From Gadus chalcogrammus (lineage: Eukaryota; Chordata; Actinopteri; Gadiformes; Gadidae), in the NCBI RefSeq assembly GCF_026213295.1, contig NC_079419.1:25390111-25454110 (forward strand): a stretch of 64,000 nt of DNA, in the 5' to 3' direction. Each line of letters starts with the position of its first letter. Positions within the stretch are counted from its first letter, which is position 1. The notes below the pieces were generated by a model. The model was not told where the DNA came from, searched no databases, and saw only the letters and a list, made by a program, of their open reading frames with translations. The translations under genes were made by a program, and so were the position numbers. This document shows positions 1 through 8,519 of the stretch, one piece after another.

Positions 1-190
1 CGCAGCTCATACGCGGCTAACGCGGCTAAAATGTTGCGCATGGTGCGTATATACGCATCTACGCAGCTCATACGCGCGTAAACCAATGGTTCCCTATGGA
101 AAAATTGCAGATTTTATACGCGTCTTACGCGGGTAACGCGGTTGGTGTGGCCATACCTTTAGGCCACTGTCGCTTTGAAGCTTGATCAAC
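1..190. repeat. GC-rich short repeats rich in acgcg
   Basis: The stretch is built of near-repeats of gcagctcatacgcg (positions about 2 and 63) and of taacgcg/tacgcgg motifs. No coding potential is visible. It adjoins the truncated 3' end of the hAT gene, so it may belong to a neighbouring transposon end or a later insertion that removed the hAT C-terminus. The family is not recognised. Confidence 0.5.
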
Positions 191-191
191 T

Positions 192-1289
192 TCAGCTGAA
201 GGTGATGGGGCACACTGCTGACATCGGTGGTGAAAGGACTGGCAAAGATGGCAAACCCATCTCCTGCAAGAACAGCTGGAACTGCCGGTGATTCAGGCCA
301 CGCGCCCGAATGAAGTTCACTGTTTTCGTGACTGTGGTCATTATATTATCCATCCCCAGCACCTTTCCACACAAAGCTTCTTGGTGGATAATGCAATGAT
401 AACTTATCAGAGGCGTGTGACAGTTACTTTTTTGCATTTTCTCCTTCATTAGTCCAACCAAGCCCGTTTTTACTCCACACATTGCAGGTGCACCATCTGT
501 AGTTAATCCCACCAACTTTTCCCAGGGCAATCCAGTTTTACTCACAGACTTCTCCACCGCTTCATAAATATCCCGTCCAGTTGTGGTCCCATGCATGGCA
601 GCTACATCCAAGAGCTCCTCGGTGACAGAGAGGTCCGACTTCACGCCTCTAATAAAAATGGAAAGCTGTGCCGTGTCCCTGTTGTCTGTGCTTTCATCAA
701 CAGCTAATGAAAAAGCTGTGTAACTGCGTGACTCTTCCGCCAGCTGATCTGCTAGGTTTCCTGCTAGCTCCTTGACTCGGTCCGCGATGGTGTTTCTTGA
801 CAAACTCACATTTTTAAAAGCCTGTATCTGGTCGGGGCACACCTGCTCACACACCTTCAGCATGCACTGCTTCACAAAGGCACCCTCTGAAAAAGACTTG
901 GAAGTGCGGGCGATTTCTTCAGCTACAATAAAGCTAGCTTTCACAGCCGCATCGTTTTTGGCTGTGGCTTTTGTGAACAAATTCTGTTGCGATCGCAGGT
1001 TGCCTTTTAACTCTTTAACTATCGCTTGTTTTTCTTGAAGGCTAACTTTAGCATACTTGGCTCCGTGTTTGGTTTCATAATGCCGACGTAGATTGTTCTC
1101 TTTGATGACCAACCGCCTCAGAACACAAAAGACATACCGGTTTTTCTCCTTGTAGCACAAACATATATTCGCCTTCCCATCTTTCATGAAACAACCTTCC
1201 ATCTGCGTCAACCTTTCGCTTCCTGGACATTTTGGGATCATGTGTGGATATTTCTCATGGATATTTCTGCTCAATCTCACTTGTCGCAT
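192..1289 (-). CDS. hAT transposase, GTF2IRD2/ZBED-like, C-terminally truncated
   Basis: The 365-residue frame resembles the hAT (Charlie-type) transposases from which vertebrate GTF2IRD2 and ZBED proteins derive. They act in the nucleus and cut transposon ends. A degenerate BED finger ends in [11 protein letters not shown] at about residues 66-76; only one Cys of its CxxC pair is seen (FCVLRR). The RNase-H-like core shows the first acidic motif LAVDESTD near residue 197, [10 protein letters not shown] near 264 and [13 protein letters not shown] near 298, the C2-H-x2-H motif typical of hAT. The frame stops shortly after, in unrelated sequence, so the rest of the catalytic domain and the hATC dimerisation region are missing. 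The protein is probably inactive. The start at 1289 is the first Met; the true N-terminus may be spliced. Confidence 0.8.
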   Translation of the reverse strand: MRQVRLSRNIHEKYPHMIPKCPGSERLTQMEGCFMKDGKANICLCYKEKNRYVFCVLRRLVIKENNLRRHYETKHGAKYAKVSLQEKQAIVKELKGNLRSQQNLFTKATAKNDAAVKASFIVAEEIARTSKSFSEGAFVKQCMLKVCEQVCPDQIQAFKNVSLSRNTIADRVKELAGNLADQLAEESRSYTAFSLAVDESTDNRDTAQLSIFIRGVKSDLSVTEELLDVAAMHGTTTGRDIYEAVEKSVSKTGLPWEKLVGLTTDGAPAMCGVKTGLVGLMKEKMQKSNCHTPLISYHCIIHQEALCGKVLGMDNIMTTVTKTVNFIRARGLNHRQFQLFLQEMGLPSLPVLSPPMSAVCPITFS

Positions 1290-1485
1290 TAATTAAACAC
1301 TGATGTGGACACAGCGATCTAGTGGCAGAAGGCCGTCACTTCGCGGGTAAAATATAAAATAAATAAAACAACCTTTTTTTTTACCACGAATCAAGCACTC
1401 GCGGGAGACTCGCGGGAGACTCGCGGGCCACATGAAATGACGTGGCGGGCCACATGTGGCCCGCGGGCCTGGAGATTGACACATG
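1290..1485 (-). mobile_element. 5' terminal region and TIR of the GTF2IRD2-like hAT element
   Basis: Read on the minus strand from 1485, the sequence opens cacatgtgtcaatctccagg and continues gcccgcgggcc. This matches the usual vertebrate hAT-Charlie end (CAGGGGTGTCAA..., GC-rich follow-on). Just inside, gactcgcggga is repeated three times (about 1396-1436). The eight bases outside the end (1486-1493, tgtgttag) would be the target duplication. The partner end lies outside the window, so this cannot be tested here. Confidence 0.65.
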
Positions 1486-1926
1486 TGTGTTAGAGTGATG
1501 ATTGATATGGATGTAGGGGGAATATGGAGGAATTTAAGAGTGAAATGGAACTGTATTGAATGTGAAGATTTTGATTTCCTTTTGCGGCACAATAGGGTGT
1601 TCAACAATTTAATAATTAGTAGGTTTGATGTGAATGTGAGGAAGGAATGTGATGTGTGCGGAGTGGGGGTGGAAACGTGTATGCATGAGTTTGTTGAATG
1701 CTGTGAGTTGGAGGGATACTTTGTGAAAATTAAAGGATTAATAAACAGATGTTGGGGAGGAGGGTTTGTGGAGAGAATGGAATGGAGAGAGTTGTGGCTG
1801 TTTGGTGTGACAAGTAGGGTGGAAGGTTGTAATGTTAATCTGTTAAATTATGTTTTAAGCCACGCAAGGTTTGCTGTCAAGCTCAGGAGAAATTTGGCCC
1901 ATTATGAGGAGAAGAGAGTTGAGGTA
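1486..1926 (+). CDS. Tx1-clade LINE ORF2, C-terminal part (first segment, interrupted)
   Basis: The frame encodes the C-terminal end of a non-LTR retrotransposon ORF2 protein. A Cys-His cluster CDVCGVGVETCMHEFVEC (C-x2-C-x7-H-x4-C) is followed by EWRELWLFGV and HARFAVKLRRN. Motifs of this kind sit downstream of the reverse transcriptase in Tx1-type LINEs. The endonuclease and RT are missing because the hAT element joins at 1485. The frame ends in Glu-Val at 1926, where a second LINE is inserted. Removing 1927-3165 joins this frame, in phase, to 3166-3369. Together with the 3' junction inside a 5S gene this points to a 5S-targeting Tx1 element such as the teleost family known as Mutsu; that name is an inference. 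Confidence 0.7.
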
Positions 1927-2104
1927 CAAAGTTCAAAGTTCAAAGTACTTTATTTGTCATTGCCATAAAGACAACGAGACAGTAGAGGCAACCAGACTTA
2001 CACAGCTAAACAATAACAAACAACAATTAATAAATAGATTCACAAATATCATACACAAAATAACAATACAAATAACAAAAGCAACATATCTCCACATCTC
2101 CATA

Positions 2105-2461
2105 TCAAGGTGCATCAAGTCCTAGAGTGCAGTCCATGGGGGGCAGGGAGGGCTGGGCCGGGGGCGGGGGGAGACGAAGGGGAGTGGGGAATGGGGTGGT
2201 CAAGCTGTTGAGGAGCCCCATTGCACAGGGACAGAAGCTCTTTGCCATCCTGGAGGTGCGTGCCCCCCTTGATCCGAACCCCTTCCCCGACGGGAGCAAC
2301 AGGAACAGACGATGGGCAGGACGAGAAGGGTCCGTGAGGATGCGTCTAGAGCGCTGCAGGCAACGGGAGGAGGAGATGGACAAGATGTCGGGCAGCTCCA
2401 CTCCAATGATCCCTCCCTTCGTTTCAATCAGCCTCTGGATGGCTGCCTGCTCCGCCCCCAT
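2105..2461 (-). pseudogene. LINE ORF2 extreme C-terminus fragment
   Basis: The minus-strand frame includes ILTDPSRPAHRLFLLLPSGK and further on the ending FCPCAMGLLNSL. This resembles the last residues of many fish LINE ORF2 proteins (DPSHPAHxLFxLLPSGRR...FFPxAxxLLNS). It is fused directly behind the endonuclease start, showing an internal deletion. It is not expected to be functional. Confidence 0.55.
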
Positions 2462-2706
2462 ACAGCCGAGTCAGCTGTTCTGTCGGCCCGGCAAACGGTG
2501 CGGCCCGCTAGCTGGACAGCTGCGTCTGGCGTGGTGCTGTCCAACCACGTCTCGGTGAAGATCATGCAGCAGCAGCCTGTCAAAGTCCTCTGCGCTGTGA
2601 GTCGAAGTCCAATCTTGTCCAGTTCATTCCGTATTGAGCGAACACTGGCCAGGAAGATCGAAGGAAGCGGTTGCCTGGATGGGTTAGCCCCTAGCCGAGC
2701 TCGCAC
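2428..2706 (-). pseudogene. LINE endonuclease N-terminal fragment
   Basis: The minus-strand frame contains ASVRSIRNELDKI followed by MIFTETWLDSTTPD and QLAG...CRADR. This is the usual start of an apurinic-type LINE endonuclease, with the conserved Glu of TETWL. The frame then loses similarity and passes into the C-terminal fragment at 2105-2461, so most of the endonuclease and all of the RT are gone. It belongs to the nested LINE insertion. Confidence 0.6.
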
Positions 2707-3165
2707 ACCGGCCCGCTTCCTCGCCTCTGCTTCCGCTCACAGCGTCTCCTCCGCCGGCCTGCCGAGGCAGAGCCCCCGCTGGCCAATCTGCGGATCTCGG
2801 GAGGGATGGACATCTCGCTTGACAGTCGATGTACATCACGATTTATGACCAGGAGCTCAGCACGGCTATACTGTTTTGCCAATGGAGGGCACATTAGTGT
2901 TAAAAAAAACAAAAACTATTAAAAAACAAAAACGTTTAGCCTGGAGAGCTGTGTATCCATCGCCATGGCAACCCAAGTAAACAATTACACTAAAACTAAA
3001 ATAAAACTATAACTAAACTATTACTAACAAAAATCTATGGTCAGGAGACCCCCAAGATGATTGCGTGGCAACAACTTCACAATTAAACTTAAATTAAACT
3101 AAGACTACAACTAAACATTTACTAACAAAACCTAAAAGTCTGGAGAGCCCCAAGCTCTGAAGGTA

Positions 3166-3369
3166 TGGAGTGTTTTTAAAAGTATAATGAGAAGAGATGT
3201 GAATATGGTGTATAGATATGTTGGGGATGATGAGTTTCTGGGAGGGTTTGTGGAGGGGAGCACTTTTGTTGTCCTTGGAGACGATGGGGAAGTGAAATTG
3301 GATTTTGGACGAGTTGAAGGGGGCGCCTACGGGCTGGAGGTGCGGCTAAGAGGTCAGCAGGGTGACTGA
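3166..3369 (+). CDS. Tx1-clade LINE ORF2, last segment
   Basis: After removal of the nested insertion this frame continues the 1486-1926 frame as WSVFKSIMRRD and ends at the stop at 3367-3369. No domain is recognised in this tail. It is followed by the 3' UTR and the 5S rDNA junction. The precise in-frame rejoining, with no other stop or frameshift, suggests the ORF was intact when the second LINE inserted. Confidence 0.65.
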   Translation, partial: WSVFKSIMRRDVNMVYRYVGDDEFLGGFVEGSTFVVLGDDGEVKLDFGRVEGGAYGLEVRLRGQQGD

Positions 3370-3594
3370 TTATTTTTATTTCTTGTTAATTAGTGTTTTA
3401 AGTCCATGACTTTTTTGATTTGGTGAGGGGCCAGTGTATTGAAGGTTTTTACAAAAGCATCCTGGCTAACCCAGTATTGTTTGTAGTTATTTTGGTTTGA
3501 TGTAGCATCTTTCTTGTTTTATTTTGTTTTGTTTTATTTATGTATGATGGTGTATGTATATATTTTGTGTTAATAAAAAATAAATAAAAAAAAA
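3370..3594 (+). mobile_element. 3' UTR and A-rich tail of the Tx1-like LINE
   Basis: An AT-rich untranslated region ends in taataaaaaataaataaaaa. The next base starts the 5S sequence at what would be position 22 of the gene. The A-rich tail marks the 3' end created by target-primed reverse transcription. Confidence 0.75.
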
Positions 3595-3691
3595 GGCACG
3601 CCCGATCTCGTCTGATCTCGGAAGCTAAGCAGGGTCGGGCCTGGTTAGTACTTGGATGGGTGACCGCCTGGGAATACCAGGTGCTGTAAGC
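3595..3691 (+). rRNA. 5S rRNA: 5S rRNA gene, 5' end removed by LINE insertion
   Basis: The sequence matches the vertebrate 5S gene from about position 22 to the 3' end, including the internal control region (aagctaagcagggtcgggcc, gatgggtgaccgcctgggaa) and the end ggtgctgtaagc. The first 21 bases are replaced by the tail of the Tx1-like LINE. A run of five Ts at 3699-3703 can serve as RNA polymerase III terminator. It is a pseudogene because the 5' part is missing. Confidence 0.9.
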
Positions 3692-4113
3692 ATCATACTT
3701 TTTCAACTCGAGCTCATTGGATGCAATGGCCTACCGTGCGCTGATCTTTAGCGCCCACTGTTTTGGAGAATTTAAGCAACATACAGACTCTGACGACGTC
3801 TCCTCAAACTCTATTTGTGAAACATGTGGACAGTGTAGTGACGTAGCAGAGAGCTGCAATGACGGCGGTCCACCTTAGTCCATCCCAGGTTTTTCAACGC
3901 TACGTTTCTTCAAAAGATCATGCAAACGATGACGCCCAAGCAGTGTAATGCATTGCGTTCAAATATGTAACTCTGAGTCTGGAATAACGTATTCATTCAT
4001 TCATTATGGATCTAATCATTGTTTCTGTACAAGTCCCGTCTCTGGCCACGGCAGCGCTCTCACTCCTTACGTCCTCCTCCTGTATAAAAGCTAATATGGT
4101 CAAGTCTATAATT
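3692..4113 (+). repeat. 5S rDNA non-transcribed spacer, copy 1
   Basis: The spacer is repeated almost identically at 4232-4667 and 4786-5207. It carries an attcattcattcattatgg motif and ends in tataaaag 31 bp before the next gene. Short open frames in it are not conserved as proteins: one copy carries a 14-bp insertion (about 4384-4397) that the other two lack. Confidence 0.85.
4083..4090 (+). promoter_or_regulatory. TATA-like element upstream of 5S copy 2
   Basis: tataaaag lies at -31 to -24 from the 5S start at 4114. The same motif sits at the same distance before copy 3 (4637-4644) and the broken copy 4 (5177-5184). An upstream TATA near -30 is known for many animal 5S genes. Confidence 0.7.
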
Positions 4114-4231
4114 GCTTAAGGCCATACCACCTTAGGCACACCCGATCTCGTCTGATCTCGGAAGCTAAGCAGGGTCGGGCCTGGTTAGTACTTGGATGGG
4201 TGACCGCCTGGGAATACCAGGTGCTGTAAGC
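4114..4231 (+). rRNA. 5S rRNA: 5S rRNA gene
   Basis: This is the most complete copy: 118 bases from gcttaaggccataccacctt to gtgctgtaagc. It has the internal box A (aagctaagcagggtc) and box C (gatgggtgaccgcctggg) intact, a TATA motif at -31 and a T5 terminator at 4239-4243. Differences from the common vertebrate sequence are few: gcttaag for gcttacg, ccttagg for ccctgag, cacacc for cacgcc. It encodes the large-subunit 5S rRNA, transcribed by RNA polymerase III with TFIIIA. The 5' helix change may make it a variant gene; it is the best candidate for activity here. Confidence 0.92.
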
Positions 4232-4667
4232 ATTATACTTTTTCAACTCGAGCTCATTGGATGCAATTGCCTACCGTGCGCTGATCTTTAGTGCCCACTG
4301 TTTTGGAGAATTTAAGCAACATACAGACTCTGACGACGTCTCCTCAAACTCTATTTGTGAAACATGTGGACAGTGTAGTGACGCTGCTAGCAGGGAGCAG
4401 CAGAGAGCTGCAATGACGGCGGTCCACCTTAGTCCATCCCAGGTTTTGCAACGCTACGTTTCTTCAAAAGATCACGCAAACGATGACGCCCAAGCAGTGT
4501 AATGCATTGCGTTCAAATATGTAACTCTGAGTCTGGAATAACGTATTCATTCATTCATTATGGATCTAATCATTGTTTCTGTACAAGTCCCGTCTCTGGC
4601 CACGGCAGCGCTCTCACTCCTTACGTCCTCCTACTGTATAAAAGCTAATATGGTCAAGTCTATAATT
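4232..4667 (+). repeat. 5S rDNA non-transcribed spacer, copy 2
   Basis: It is nearly identical to the spacers at 3692-4113 and 4786-5207 but holds a 14-bp insertion at about 4384-4397 (ctgctagcagggag), partly a duplication of the adjoining gcagcagag. The repeat period between copies 2 and 3 is 554 bp. Confidence 0.85.
4239..4243 (+). terminator. Pol III T-run terminator after 5S copy 2
   Basis: Five Ts follow the gene by seven bases. Equivalent runs occur at 3699-3703 and 4793-4797. Confidence 0.6.
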
Positions 4668-4785
4668 GCTTACGGCCATACCACCTTAGGCACGCCCAAT
4701 CTCGTCTGATCTCGGCTGATAAGCAGGGTCGGGCCTGGTTAGTACTTGGATGGGTGACCGCCTGGGAATACCAGGTGCTGTAAGC
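4668..4785 (+). rRNA. 5S rRNA: 5S rRNA gene with altered box A
   Basis: The 118-base copy keeps a normal 5' end (gcttacggccataccacc) and 3' end, but box A reads ggctgataagcaggg instead of gaagctaagcaggg. It also has gcccaat for gcccgat. The change falls in the TFIIIA/TFIIIC contact region and in a conserved loop, so this copy is probably a pseudogene or weakly expressed. TATA at 4637-4644 and T5 at 4793-4797 are present. Confidence 0.88.
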
Positions 4786-5207
4786 ATTATACTTTTTCAA
4801 CTCGAGCTCATTGGATGCAATGGCCTACCGTGCGCTGATCTTTAGCGCCCACTGCTTTGGAGAATTTAAGCAACATACAGACTCTGACGACGTCTCCTCA
4901 AACTCTATTTGTGAAACATGTGGACAGTGTAGTGACGTAGCAGAGAGCTGCAATGACGGCGGTCCACCTTAGTCCATCCCAGGTTTTGCAACGCTACGTT
5001 TCTTCAAAAGATCACGCAAACGATGACGCCCAAGCAGTGTAATGCATTGCGTTCAAATATGTAACTCTGAGTCTGGAATAACGTATTCATTCATTCATTA
5101 TGGATCTAATCATTGTTTCTGTACAAGTCCCGTCTCTGGCCACGGCAGCGCTCTCACTCCTTACGTCCTCCTCCTGTATAAAAGCTAATATGGTCCAGAC
5201 AAAAATT
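4786..5207 (+). repeat. 5S rDNA non-transcribed spacer, copy 3
   Basis: This is the third copy of the spacer, 422 bp like copy 1. It ends with the TATA motif at 5177-5184 and leads into a 5S fragment of only 12 bases. Confidence 0.85.
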
Positions 5208-5219
5208 GCTTACGGCCAT
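5208..5219 (+). pseudogene. 5S rRNA: 5S rRNA 5' fragment cut by a MITE
   Basis: gcttacggccat is the first 12 bases of a fourth 5S gene at the expected distance (540 bp) from copy 3. The sequence then switches abruptly to the terminal repeat of a MITE. Confidence 0.85.
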
Positions 5220-5832
5220 TGTCACGTTAAAATTGTACCGGGGGCGAAAATTGTATCGGCCTACGTCATCAGTTGTTGACAAATTCCAAACCTGCGTGGC
5301 AACAGACGACGCGATCGTCGTCTGTTGGTCCTTGAACATTCGCGCGTCGAATGACGTGGGAAGGTTCTTGAACATTCGCAAACTTTCATGCACGTTCATT
5401 GCACTCCTTCATTGAGCATGACAAGACAGGTTTTTGAAACCTGCTTTAAACACTCAGTTAACTTGCTAAATTAGATTAAACAATTCAATACAATACAAAT
5501 ATAAAGTAAAAACAAGTGTTATCTAGCGATCCGTTATTATCTGTATTATGTTATTTGGTGTTCGGCAACATGAGCGCGAATGGTTTTTGAAACCTGCTTT
5601 AAACGCTCAGTTTACTAGCTAAATTCGATTAAACAATTCAATAAAATACAAATATAAAGTAAAAACAAGTGTTATCTAGCGATCCGTTATCTGTATTATG
5701 TTATTTCGTCTTTGGAAACATGAGCCAAATGTTTTTTGAAGCCTGCACGGCAACGGACAACCCAATCAAATCAGTTGTCAAGTTGTCAACAACTTGACAA
5801 TTTTCGCCCCCGGTACAATTTTAACGTGACAT
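5220..5832. mobile_element. MITE with ~35-bp terminal inverted repeats inserted in a 5S gene
   Basis: The left end tgtcacgttaaaattgtacc continues as gggggcgaaaattgt, and its exact inverse complement closes the element at 5832. Flanks acggccat and tcggccct agree at six of eight positions, which would fit a decayed 8-bp target duplication, but this is not proven. No coding sequence is seen. The interior has two tandem copies of about 150 bp. Confidence 0.75.
5429..5740. repeat. Tandem duplication of ~150 bp inside the MITE
   Basis: Two copies start with ggtttttgaaacctgcttta at 5429 and about 5582 and run through attgt-free AT-rich sequence to the motif catgagc. A third partial start lies at 5730. 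The copies differ by small substitutions and a 4-bp indel. Confidence 0.8.
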
Positions 5833-6189
5833 CGGCCCTGGGCATAGGCAGCATAGGCAAGTGCTAGGGGCGCCGTCATCCGCGGGGGGCGCCGAAAACG
5901 GGGGGAGAAAAAAAAAAAAAAAAAAAATTGTATATATATATATTACTTTTTTTTTTTACCAGTGCCATTACTAATATTATTTTCGAAATATTATTTAAGC
6001 CCACAACAACATAAAGTCATAGCAAAGACTATTAAATAATGGAGAAGCCTTTTTTCTGGGTGCCTGCTTGGCTCGTTGCTCTGTACCTGCCCTCTGTGAG
6101 GGGGGCGGGGTCAAGAGGCCAGCTGCCTGAATCTGACCGGACCGTGACCCCGAAACGAAGAAAAAGATTAATGACACTGTATCGGAATT

Positions 6190-6271
6190 ATGTCCAAAAG
6201 ACTGAAGCCATCCGGCGCCCAAGGAAGGAAAAGAAGGAAAGAAGAGGAGGAAAAACGTGAAAAAGATAGAG
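6190..6271 (+). pseudogene. hAT transposase exon 1 remnant
   Basis: ATG at 6190 opens MSKRLKPSGAQGRKRRKEEE and ends at the splice donor g|gtacag at 6272. A Lys/Arg/Glu-rich start of this type is found in many hAT transposases (MPKRKxSGAxxRKxRKxKEE). The exon leaves one base to be completed by exon 2. No complete transposase follows. Confidence 0.6.
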
Positions 6272-6714
6272 GTACAGTAATGTCAATGTGATGAAGTGCA
6301 TGAAATTAATAGTTTAATGCATCGTAGTTACCGTTGTTGGAGCAGAGTGTTAGGTTGCTAGCTTACTTCGGACGATAGCAACATTGTTTAATAATCAATA
6401 AATAGCTGAGTCGACGTGTGTTAATGTTACTCAACCTTAAATTCATCAGGGACGTTTGGAAACTTAACGTTAGGCCTTTTCAGGTGATATTTTACAGGTG
6501 TCTTTACTGCTTGTATGTCAGTTAAAATGCTTTTAGTTGTCCATCCCCTTTGTAATAGGGTGGTTGTAAGCATTTGGTTTTATGTGTCACCGTTTATGTT
6601 TGTTAAAGTTGACATCAGTGTTTAGGTGCAGTTAAAGTGTATTAGGCTACTTTTAATATTTCATACCTTAGCTTTCACATATCATTCATAGGCTATATAT
6701 ATATTAATTTCACT

Positions 6715-6790
6715 GCACTTTACTGGTTTTTGCACTCTGGTTAGACTGAATTGCATTGCAATGACAATAAAGTTGAATGAATCTCATCAC
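6715..6790 (+). mobile_element. L2-like LINE 3' tail
   Basis: cactgcactttactggtttt, then ttgcattgcaatgacaataa and agttgaatgaat, is the kind of tail left by severely 5'-truncated L2/CR1-type LINEs. It lies in the intron of the hAT remnant. Confidence 0.45.
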
Positions 6791-6893
6791 ATTTTCATTA
6801 TTAGTCTATATTAGTCTCATGTCTAGCACACCAAGCATCTGTTATTTTATTAAAATGTAACAGTTGTCACATATACTTCTCTTCTCTCTTCAG

Positions 6894-6980
6894 ATGCACT
6901 TTTAAAATATTTCAGTACCACCCCCAATGGACACAGCATCAGGGGCTGCTGTCCCGTCTACCTCTGCACAGCCCTAATAC
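6894..6980 (+). pseudogene. hAT transposase exon 2 start, frameshifted
   Basis: After an acceptor (tctcttcag at 6885-6893) the frame completes the exon 1 codon as Asp and reads DALLKYFSTTPN, the usual start of hAT exon 2. One extra base then shifts the frame. The continuation DTASGAAVPSTSAQP in the next frame ends at a stop near 6978. The remaining transposase is missing. Confidence 0.55.
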
Positions 6981-6989
6981 ATTATTGTA

Positions 6990-7815
6990 TTTTGTTTATA
7001 CTTCAGTTGAGTGCAAACTAGATAAACCATACTACATTAATTGTATTTACAATAATTTGAATCTGAACTCTATCTATTATTTTGCTTATGAATGCCTTTA
7101 GTAAACATCATGCATTTCTTTGCAGTATTTTGTGCATACCTTATTGTATGAGTGATTCATTGACACTTGTTTTGCAACACTCTTTTTTGCTGCAAAGTGA
7201 TTAATTATTAAATTTTCTAACGTCTGCAGTATTTTGTGAATACCATATTGTATTTATGATTCATTGCTTGTTACTTGGTTTGTAATACGTTTCGTGTGTT
7301 TAATTTTCTATCTAAAATCAAAGAGTCTCAAAGACAAAGCTTTGTAGCTTCTCTGAGTTTATGAACATCGAATTTACTGTCCGCCACTGCAGCAGTGCAC
7401 TGGAACAGATCCCTGTGGATGGCACCAACAGGATCGGGGAAGGGGGGGAAAAGAAAAAAAAGAGAAGGAGGAAAAAGAAGGGTGGGGAAAGAATCGGAGA
7501 CGCAACATGTCCGGTTTCTTCTGCAAAGGTTGAAACCTCTTCACTGGTATTTCTCTTGGTTCTGCCAGACTTCTGTGATGAATGTGTGAAAAATAAAGCA
7601 AATCCCAATGTGAGCTGCAACGACAACCAGAAAATCTGAAATGTTATCAGATGACGCACTGTCACAGCTTCATGCGGCTGTTCAGAGTGCCCCATCCTTA
7701 GCCATTGTGAGTCTTCAGATGTAACGGATAATGCCCAGCTTTTGGTTTATGTGCGATTGTTTCATCAAGACAAGAAAGATCTGTGAGGACCTGTTGGGTC
7801 TAACACCACTGAGAC
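6990..7815. other. AT-rich and purine-rich DNA without identifiable gene
   Basis: The region contains two similar segments around gcagtattttgtg-ataccatattgtat (7123-7160 and 7228-7252) and a purine-rich stretch at 7437-7500. Frames of up to 125 codons exist on either strand, but they are low in complexity and match nothing recognised. Confidence 0.4.
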
Positions 7816-8045
7816 ACTGTTTTGCTTACTTGAAATGAAGGCCTAATGCTCTTTTTGTGTTTATTTGAAATGTAGGCCTGGTGTACCTGTTTTGCTTACT
7901 TGAAATGTAGGCCTAATGCATTTGGTGTTTATTTGAAGTGTAGGCCTAGTGTTCCTGTTCTGCTTACTTCACATGTAGGCCTTATGCACTTTTTATGTTT
8001 ACTTGAATTGCAGGCCTAATGTACCTGTTTTGTTTACTTTAAATG
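7815..8045. repeat. Tandem repeat of ~60 bp with taggcctaatg core
   Basis: About four diverged units repeat the pattern cctgttttgcttacttgaaa, tgtaggcctaatg and a short T-rich spacer. Half-units alternate between taatg and tagtg versions. Confidence 0.75.
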
Positions 8046-8164
8046 TTAATATGCGTTACTTTGACTTACTTGTTTTTCATGGTTAAAAGTAAGCTATTGG
8101 AAATTGAAAATAAATACATCTGAAAATATAAGGTAATATGTATTGTAATAATGTATTTGACAAA

Positions 8165-8257
8165 GAAGGCTATTAGGATGTGGTAGGTTCGGACCTTTCT
8201 TGGAAGGAATTTTTAGTAACGGACCTTGTTAAATTTTAATTGAAGACCCCTGGGGGC
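8165..8257 (-). mobile_element. hAT-like terminal sequence
   Basis: On the minus strand from 8257 the sequence opens caggggtcttcaattaaaat and then caaggtccgttac. This is a pattern typical of fish hAT ends. The partner end is not found, and a Harbinger end starts at the very next bases. Confidence 0.4.
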
Positions 8258-8519
8258 CGGTTGCACCAACTGGCCGTAAACTAAGCCTGGTCGTAACTGC
8301 TAAGTAGGTCTTAGTTACGACCTGGCGTTAGAATGGAACTAACGCCGGTTGCACCAACGGGACTTACGACTGGTCTCAACTACGGCCCGGTCTTAGCCAT
8401 GCGCGGCCATGTGAATGTTCCATGTGATGCGCATATCACCGCGTTGCTAGGATACCTCGTGACAACAGCTGTTTACTATTTTACCAACATCCGACAAACC
8501 GACAAATCCGACAAACCGA

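Larger units (their letters stand above)
1927..3160 (-). mobile_element. Nested, internally deleted LINE with aggta target duplication
   Basis: This 1.23-kb insertion splits the Tx1-like ORF2. It is flanked by aggta at 1922-1926 and 3161-3165. On the minus strand it runs from a 5' part, through an endonuclease start, directly into a LINE C-terminus. It ends in gacaaataaagtactttg followed by repeated ttgaact, a typical LINE tail. The RT is absent, so it is a deletion derivative mobilised in trans or deleted after insertion. It contains direct repeats of the form taaactaaaact and actaacaaaa around 2985-3130. Confidence 0.75.
5838..6980 (+). mobile_element. 5' part of a ZMYM1-like hAT element
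   Basis: The start ctgggcataggcagcatagg followed by ggggcgcc resembles the ends of fish hAT elements (CAGTGGCATAGGCAGC...). It is followed by the first exon and the start of the second exon of a hAT transposase of the same general type as the one at 18539-20590. The rest of the gene is absent, so this is a deletion derivative or truncated copy. A poly-A run sits at 5910-5928. Confidence 0.6.

Noticed and set aside
4257..4502. An 81-codon frame in the 5S spacer
   Set aside because: The frame is broken by the indel in the other spacer copies, and the region is known non-transcribed spacer.
7318..7695. A 125-codon minus-strand frame rich in Phe and Pro
   Set aside because: Its core is the complement of a purine-rich tract. 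No splice structure or domain supports it.
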